Shown: in pieces, positions 55,651-60,531 of the stretch
Numbering within the stretch: the first letter of the stretch is position 1
How the letters are laid out: each line of letters opens with the position of its first letter
From: Mycolicibacter sinensis
GTDB taxonomy: Bacteria; Actinomycetota; Actinomycetes; Mycobacteriales; Mycobacteriaceae
Reading direction: 5' to 3'
Length of the DNA: 60,531 nucleotides
Assembly: GCF_001667375.1 (NCBI RefSeq)
Contig: NZ_LZIN01000058.1
Coordinates: forward strand, 1 to 60,531
The notes under the pieces: generated by a model
What the model was told of the DNA's origin: nothing
Databases searched by the model: none
What the model saw: only the letters and a program-made list of their open reading frames with translations
Made by a program: the position numbers and the translations under genes

Positions 55651-58600
55651 ATGAGCCGTCTCCGCACCAGCCAGGGTGGCCAGCAAGCCAACGCCGGGCA
55701 GCAGCGCCGTAACCGGGCGATCGGTGCCAGCAGCGCGGTCGCCGCGTTCCTGGCGTTCGGGATGGCTCCGCTGGCGACGGCGCCGCCGGCCCAGGCCGAC
55801 CTGGAGGACCTGTTCGACTTCAGCTGGTTCAACGAGTTGTTCGCCCCGGCCGACACGACGGCAGCGCTGGAGCTCGCCCCGGGCGCCGCCGACGGGCTGG
55901 GCTTCGACATGACCAGCCTGATCGACCAGTGGTTCTACACCCCGATGCACATGGGTATCCAGGCCTGGATCACCAGCGACTTCGGCGAGATGATCAACAA
56001 CTCCATCAACCAGATGGCCGGGCTCTACTTAATCGGCAACGGCATCGACGGCACGGCGCTCAACCCTGACGGCGGCGCCGCCGGGCTGTGGTTGGGCGAC
56101 GGCGGCGCGGGCTGGGACAGCGACGCGGCCGGGGTCGCCGGCGGCGATGGCGGCGACGCCGGCTGGTTCGGCAACGGCGGCGCCGGTGGTGACGGCGGTG
56201 CCGGTGCGGACGGTGGCATGGGCGGGATCGGCGGCGCCTTCATGGGCAACGGTGGCGCCGGCGGGGCCGGCGGCAGTGCCATCACCGCCGGCTTCGGCGG
56301 TGGTGACGGCGGCGACGGCGGTGCGGCGGCCGCCTGGTTCTTCGGTCAAGGAGGTGCTGGCGGTGTCGGCGGCAACGGCAGCAACGGCGCGGCAGGCACC
56401 TTCCTCAACGGCGGCAACGGAAACGGCGGAGCCGGCGGCAACGGCGGTACCGGCGGCGACGGCGGCCGCAGTGGCTACACCTTCGGCAACGGCGGTAAAG
56501 CCGGGGCCGGCGGCACCGCGGGTAACGGCGGCGATGGAGCCGAAGGCACTGCCATCAACGTCAACGGTGGCAACGGCGGCGCCGCCGGCAGCGGCGGGGC
56601 CGGCGGCGTCGGCGGGGTGAAGTTCGACGGCAACTATGGCTCCGCCGGCGCAGATGGCGCCGGCCGTGATGGTGCTACCGGCGGCGACGGCGGCGACGGA
56701 TTCAAGGACGCGGGCGGCTACCACGGCAACGGCGGCAACGCCGGCCGCGGCGGCGCCGGTGCCGATGGCTCGATCACCGGCGCCGGCGGCGACGGCGGCC
56801 ACGGCGGTACCGGCATCAGTGGCGGCAACGGCGGCGACGCCGGCGGCGGCGGCAGCGCGACTGGCAGTAACGCCGGTGGCGCCGCCGGCAATGGCGGGGC
56901 CGGCGGCGATGCCACCGGTGCGGCCGGGATCCTGGGTGTAGCGGGCAACGGCGGCAGCGGTGGGTACGGCGGCAGCAGCGCCACTGGCAACGGCGGCGCT
57001 GGCGGTTCCGGCGGTGCGGGCGGCAACGGCGCCACCGACGACGACGCTATCCAGACCATCGGCGGCAACGGCGGCTACGGCGGCGGCGGGGGCTCCGCCT
57101 ACACCAGCGGAAACGGTGGCTCAGGGGCCAACGGGGGCGACGGCGGCACCGGCACACTCAAGGGCGGCAACGGCGGTACCGGCGGCGGGGGTTCCTACTC
57201 CCAGTTGGGGGCCGGGGGCACCGCCGGCCAGGGCGGCAACGGCGGAGACGCCACCGGCTGGGACGACGGCAGCGGCACCCTGTTCAGCCAGGGCGGCGAC
57301 GGCGGCACCGGCGGTTGGGCGAACGGCGGCGGCATCGCTGCCGACGGCGGCAACGGCGGTGCCGGTGGCAATGGCGCGGCCACCGGAGTGAGCATCGGCG
57401 GGAACGGTGGCGCGGGCGGCAGCGGCGGTTCGGGCCAGCAGACCAGTCTCGGCGGGAGCACTCCGCCCGGCGGCGATGGCGGTGCCGGCGGGGCCGGTGG
57501 TCACGGCACCGCGATCGGCGGGAACGGCGGTACCGGCGGTGCCGGCGGCACCGGCGGTGCCGGCGGCACCGGCGGTGCCGGTGGGGCCGGCGGCAACAGC
57601 GCCGGCACGGCGATCGAGGCCGGTAATCCCTTCGGCCTGGCCGCCGGCAGTGAACACGCCGGTAACGGCGGTAACGGCGGCCTCGGCGGAACCGGCTTCA
57701 ACGCGACCTACGGCAACGGCGACCCCGGAGGTAACGGCGGTGCCGGTGGGGCCGGCGGCACCGGTGGCGGCGCGGTCGATGGCGGTAACGGCGGTAACGG
57801 CGGCACCGGCGGCGAAGGCGGCGGTGACGGCGGCAAGGGTGGACTCGGCGGCGCGGCCACCGGCACCGGTGACGGCGGTAACGGCGGTAACGGTGGTACC
57901 GGCGGAATCGGCGGTGTCGGCATCGAGGGCGTCAGCGCTCTCGATCTGCTCACCGGCGAGGGCAAGCCGGAAGTCGGTGGCGACGGTGGCGACGGCCAGG
58001 CCGGCGGGGCCGGCGGCGACGGCGGCGCCGGTGGCACCGCGGTCTCCGGTGACGGCGGCCAGGGCGGCAACGCCGGGTCCGGCGGCGGCGGCGGTAACGG
58101 TGGCCGCGGTGGCGTCGGCGGCACCGACGCGCAGGGCAACGGCCTGGCCGGCGGCAACGGTGGCGACGGCGGGGCCGGCGGCACGGCCGGTTCAGCCGGT
58201 GCGGGCGGCGCCAGCACCAGCGGCAACGCGGGCGCGGCCGGCAACAGCGCGCTGGACGGTAACGGCGGCAAGGGCGGCGACGGCGGCGGCGGCGGCAACG
58301 GGGCGGCCGGCAAGGACGGTTCCACGTCGGCCAACGCGGCCGGCGGCAACGGCACCGACGGCGGCAAGGGTGGCGTCGGCGGCAACGGCGGCAACGGCGG
58401 CACTTCGGGCACCGGCACTGCCGGCAACGGCGGCTGGGGCGGCAGCGGCGGCCGGGGCGGCACCGGTGGCGCCGGCGGCACCGGCGGCGTCGACGCCAGC
58501 GGCAAAGGCCTGAACGGCGGGAACGCCGGCAACGGCGGGGTCGGTGGCGCGGCCGGACACGGCGGCGACGGCGGTGCCAGCACCACCGTCACCGCCGGTA

Positions 58601-59202
58601 ACCAGGGCAATGATGGCGGTGGCGGCTACGGCGGCACCGGCGGCGCCGGCGGCAACGGCGGAGCCGGCACCGACGGCGCCAGTGCCCCGAACGCGGCCGG
58701 CACCGACGGCCAGACCGGCGGCAACGGCGGAGCGGGCGGCAAGGGCGGCGCCGGTGGCACCTCCGACGCCGGTCCCGGCGGCCTGGGCGGTTCCGGCGGC
58801 ACCGGTGGCCAGGGCGGTTCCGGCGGAGACGGTGGCAATGGCGGCACCAGCAAGGCCGGCGACGGTCTCGACGGCGGCAACGGCGCCGGCGGCGGCAACG
58901 GCGGTACCGGTGGTGTGGCCGGCGCCGGCGGCGCCAGCACCAGCGGCACCGCCGGCAGCGACGGTTCGGCCGGGTCCGGCGGTTCGGGCGGGTCCGGTGG
59001 CGGCGGCGGCAAGGGCGGCACCGCCCAGGGTGTCGGCAACACCGGCGGCGACGGCGGCGACGGCGCCGACGGCGGCAACGGCGGGGCGCCCACCGGTCCC
59101 GGCGGGTCCGGCGGGGCGGCTGGACAGGGCGGCACCGGTACCGGCGGCGCCACCAACGGCAGTGCCGGCACCGGCGGCAGCGACGGCCAGCCCGGTAGCT
59201 GA
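55651..59202 (+). CDS. PE-less PGRS protein with Sec signal peptide
   Basis: 1,183 residues. AGGAAGGG precedes the ATG. A signal peptide (AIGASSAVAAFLAFGMAPLA, cleavage near AQA-DLED) replaces the PE domain. A short aromatic block follows (DLFDFSWFNELFAP and LIDQWFYTPMHMGIQAW), then LIGNGIDGTALNPDGG, an echo of the GRPLIGNGA motif that opens PGRS regions in PE_PGRS proteins. About 1,000 residues of GGxGG repeats end in DGQPGS. It would be exported by Sec rather than ESX-5. A strong hairpin follows the stop. Confidence 0.9.
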   Translation: MSRLRTSQGGQQANAGQQRRNRAIGASSAVAAFLAFGMAPLATAPPAQADLEDLFDFSWFNELFAPADTTAALELAPGAADGLGFDMTSLIDQWFYTPMHMGIQAWITSDFGEMINNSINQMAGLYLIGNGIDGTALNPDGGAAGLWLGDGGAGWDSDAAGVAGGDGGDAGWFGNGGAGGDGGAGADGGMGGIGGAFMGNGGAGGAGGSAITAGFGGGDGGDGGAAAAWFFGQGGAGGVGGNGSNGAAGTFLNGGNGNGGAGGNGGTGGDGGRSGYTFGNGGKAGAGGTAGNGGDGAEGTAINVNGGNGGAAGSGGAGGVGGVKFDGNYGSAGADGAGRDGATGGDGGDGFKDAGGYHGNGGNAGRGGAGADGSITGAGGDGGHGGTGISGGNGGDAGGGGSATGSNAGGAAGNGGAGGDATGAAGILGVAGNGGSGGYGGSSATGNGGAGGSGGAGGNGATDDDAIQTIGGNGGYGGGGGSAYTSGNGGSGANGGDGGTGTLKGGNGGTGGGGSYSQLGAGGTAGQGGNGGDATGWDDGSGTLFSQGGDGGTGGWANGGGIAADGGNGGAGGNGAATGVSIGGNGGAGGSGGSGQQTSLGGSTPPGGDGGAGGAGGHGTAIGGNGGTGGAGGTGGAGGTGGAGGAGGNSAGTAIEAGNPFGLAAGSEHAGNGGNGGLGGTGFNATYGNGDPGGNGGAGGAGGTGGGAVDGGNGGNGGTGGEGGGDGGKGGLGGAATGTGDGGNGGNGGTGGIGGVGIEGVSALDLLTGEGKPEVGGDGGDGQAGGAGGDGGAGGTAVSGDGGQGGNAGSGGGGGNGGRGGVGGTDAQGNGLAGGNGGDGGAGGTAGSAGAGGASTSGNAGAAGNSALDGNGGKGGDGGGGGNGAAGKDGSTSANAAGGNGTDGGKGGVGGNGGNGGTSGTGTAGNGGWGGSGGRGGTGGAGGTGGVDASGKGLNGGNAGNGGVGGAAGHGGDGGASTTVTAGNQGNDGGGGYGGTGGAGGNGGAGTDGASAPNAAGTDGQTGGNGGAGGKGGAGGTSDAGPGGLGGSGGTGGQGGSGGDGGNGGTSKAGDGLDGGNGAGGGNGGTGGVAGAGGASTSGTAGSDGSAGSGGSGGSGGGGGKGGTAQGVGNTGGDGGDGADGGNGGAPTGPGGSGGAAGQGGTGTGGATNGSAGTGGSDGQPGS

Positions 59203-59207
59203 GACCG

Positions 59208-59247
59208 GCCACGGTCGTCGGGCCATCCCTGACCCGACGACCGTGGC
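59208..59247 (+). terminator. Perfect 15-bp hairpin after the PGRS gene
   Basis: GCCACGGTCGTCGGG (59208-59222) pairs perfectly with CCCGACGACCGTGGC (59233-59247) around a 10-base loop. It lies 6 bases after the PGRS stop and before the GjpA-like gene. No clear T-run, but the position fits a terminator. Confidence 0.75.
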
Positions 59248-59294
59248 GGGCTCCCTTCGACAAGTACTCAAAAACCGAAACTAAGGAGACGGCC

Positions 59295-60491
59295 TTGCAA
59301 TCAGCTCTCAAGCCCTACGCGACCGCCGGCGTCGCGATCCTCGGGGCCAGCTTCCTCGCGGTCACCCCGGTGGCAACGCCGGCGTCCAGCCTCTCGGCGG
59401 TGCGCGACGTGGCCCTGACCGCCGACGGCAGCGTGTTCGGCGATTTCATGGCGCCGTGGCTGGCGCAGTACAACATTGCGGCCGAGAACGCCACCGTGCT
59501 CGCCAACAACTTCTACCTGGCCCCCGGAGTCGGGCTGCAGCAGATCATCGCCAACCTGACCGACTACGCGCAGCAGCTGGCCGACGACCCCACCAAGCTG
59601 GCTGCGATCACCATGCAGATGCAGGAGGATCTCAAGGCGGTCAATGATGCCTACACCCTGTGGGACGCCGGCCAGAGCACCATCGATGCCACCACGCTGC
59701 ACACCGTGAACGCATCCGACCTGAGCACCCTCTTCTTCGGCCACGACCTGATCCTGCAGTTGCTGCCGCAGTTCCTGCCGGCTGACGTCGACCCGGAGTT
59801 GGTGACGCCGATCGTCAACTTCATGGCATCGCCGGCCAGCGCGATGATCATGGGCATGCTGGGGCCCTCGCTGAGCCCGTGGGTTGCGCTGATGAACAGC
59901 ATCAGTGACGGCGATGGCCTCAACGAGACCATGGCCAATATGGTCGGCGCCTACTTCAACGGCGCCACGCTCAACCTCGACAGCCTGCTGCCGCTGATCG
60001 CCGACTCCGGCTTCCTGCCGGAGGGCACCACCATCAGCCATCTGGAGTTCGCGCTCGGCGGGTTGTTCACCACCGGCAGCGTGGGCCAGCACGCCTACGA
60101 GCTCTTCGACTCCAGCGGCAACGTGGTGCACTCGATTCAAGCGGTCGGCGGCTCGATGTTCAACGCTCTCGGCCTGACCCTGGGAACCAGCATCTTGCCG
60201 GGACTCACCATCGAGCTCGCCGGGCAGCCCGTCGGCCCGATTGCGGCCTGGGAGGCCTGGAGCCAGACGGTGGCCGGCCTGCTCGACGGTGGTAAGGGCG
60301 TCAGCCCCTGGGCCTGGGACGGCAAGAACGGCGGTACTCCGCCGCCGGCGCTGCCGCCGCTGACCGGAGGCAGCCTGCCGCTGATCCCCACCGACATCTT
60401 CGATGACGGCGGTGCGCCCGGCGGCGCGGATGCGGCCGGTTTCGACTTGGCGGACATCGCCGCCGCATTCGGGGTGGAGATCCCGGCCTAA
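59295..60491 (+). CDS. Secreted protein resembling outer-membrane porin GjpA family
   Basis: 398 residues. A TTG start at 59295 has AAGGAG 6 bases upstream. The N-terminus (QSALKPYATAGVAILGAS, cleavage after ATPA) is like that of proteins annotated GjpA in mycobacteria. The mature part is helical and acidic, without Cys. A conserved-looking GGSMFNALGLTLGTSIL, then GQPVGPIAAWEAW, is also GjpA-like. The C-terminal 60 residues are Pro/Gly-rich. The GjpA link is by eye only; a pore function is not shown. Confidence 0.6.
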   Translation: MQSALKPYATAGVAILGASFLAVTPVATPASSLSAVRDVALTADGSVFGDFMAPWLAQYNIAAENATVLANNFYLAPGVGLQQIIANLTDYAQQLADDPTKLAAITMQMQEDLKAVNDAYTLWDAGQSTIDATTLHTVNASDLSTLFFGHDLILQLLPQFLPADVDPELVTPIVNFMASPASAMIMGMLGPSLSPWVALMNSISDGDGLNETMANMVGAYFNGATLNLDSLLPLIADSGFLPEGTTISHLEFALGGLFTTGSVGQHAYELFDSSGNVVHSIQAVGGSMFNALGLTLGTSILPGLTIELAGQPVGPIAAWEAWSQTVAGLLDGGKGVSPWAWDGKNGGTPPPALPPLTGGSLPLIPTDIFDDGGAPGGADAAGFDLADIAAAFGVEIPA

Positions 60492-60509
60492 ACCCGCTCA
60501 GATCGGTCG

Positions 60510-60531
60510 GCCCCCGCCCTGTGGCGGGGGC
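60510..60531 (+). terminator. Perfect GC-rich terminator hairpin at the window end
   Basis: GCCCCCGCC (60510-60518) and GGCGGGGGC (60523-60531) form a perfect 9-bp stem with a 4-base loop, 19 bases after the stop of the GjpA-like gene. The following bases are outside the window. Confidence 0.85.

Noticed and set aside
55433..55654. 73-residue frame in the leader of the PGRS gene
   Set aside because: No RBS, no homology and it ends in the SD and start of the PGRS gene; treated as leader sequence.
55651..59202. CRISPR-like arrays in the PGRS genes
   Set aside because: The short repeats are in-frame GGxGG codons with no conserved repeat-spacer length.

Overview
The window is from a high-GC mycobacterium (Mycobacteriaceae). 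The evidence is conserved mycobacterial gene order, PGRS-type glycine-rich proteins, an ESX-4 type VII secretion locus, mycobacterial cutinases, an Rv0309-type L,D-transpeptidase-like protein, TIGR00027-type methyltransferases and many GTG starts. Comparisons with M. tuberculosis (Mtb) are from memory and were not searched. The species is not identified; a non-tuberculous mycobacterium carrying PGRS proteins is an inference.

Layout. (1) 1-9590: the 3' end of a PGRS-like gene, sppA, a DUF732 secreted protein, a serine beta-lactamase-fold hydrolase, a secreted alkaline-phosphatase-superfamily phosphodiesterase and two tandem TIGR00027 methyltransferases. (2) 9900-20596: secY-adk-map, a small secreted protein behind a long inverted repeat, a MarR regulator, a NarL-type two-component system, a HAD-like protein, an L,D-transpeptidase-like protein and the valine-catabolic operon mmsA-fadE9-mmsB. 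(3) 20649-26881: a palindromic operator, a MacB/LolD-like ABC exporter, and a tightly overlapping four-gene operon (FAD monooxygenase, DUF4389 membrane protein, methyltransferase, secreted protein). (4) 26924-34223: rmlB-rmlC, an F420-type oxidoreductase, then infA-rpmJ-rpsM-rpsK-rpsD-rpoA-rplQ-truA. (5) 34295-50863: three tandem cutinases, the ESX-4 locus (eccB4, mycP4, eccD4, eccC4, an Rv3446c-type gene, esxU, esxT), an inserted CdiA-like nuclease gene with a possible immunity gene, rplM-rpsI-glmM, and two Rv3440c/Rv3439c-like genes that look like type VII substrates. (6) 50873-60531: a vapBC module, a fatty-acyl-AMP ligase, an F420-type oxidoreductase, an AraC regulator, a PE-less PGRS protein with a signal peptide, a GjpA-like secreted protein and a terminator.

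How the parts relate. The secY-adk-map and infA-rplQ blocks are parts of the ancestral spc/alpha ribosomal superoperon, here separated by about 17 kb of metabolic and accessory genes. ESX-4 genes normally form a membrane channel (EccB, EccC, EccD), a protease (MycP) and WXG100 partners (EsxT/EsxU). In this window EccB4 and EccD4 are each about 95 residues shorter than the Mtb proteins as I recall them.

The most unusual region is 45223-46524. A nuclease-toxin-like reading frame lies downstream of esxT in the same frame, separated from it by one TAG stop, with a strong hairpin 20 bases after that stop. A small, possibly immunity, gene follows. Other items worth checking are a truA gene without a usual start codon, a pair of related small secreted proteins (12675 and 24508) defining an unnamed C-terminal domain, and several perfect palindromes and hairpins in regulatory positions.
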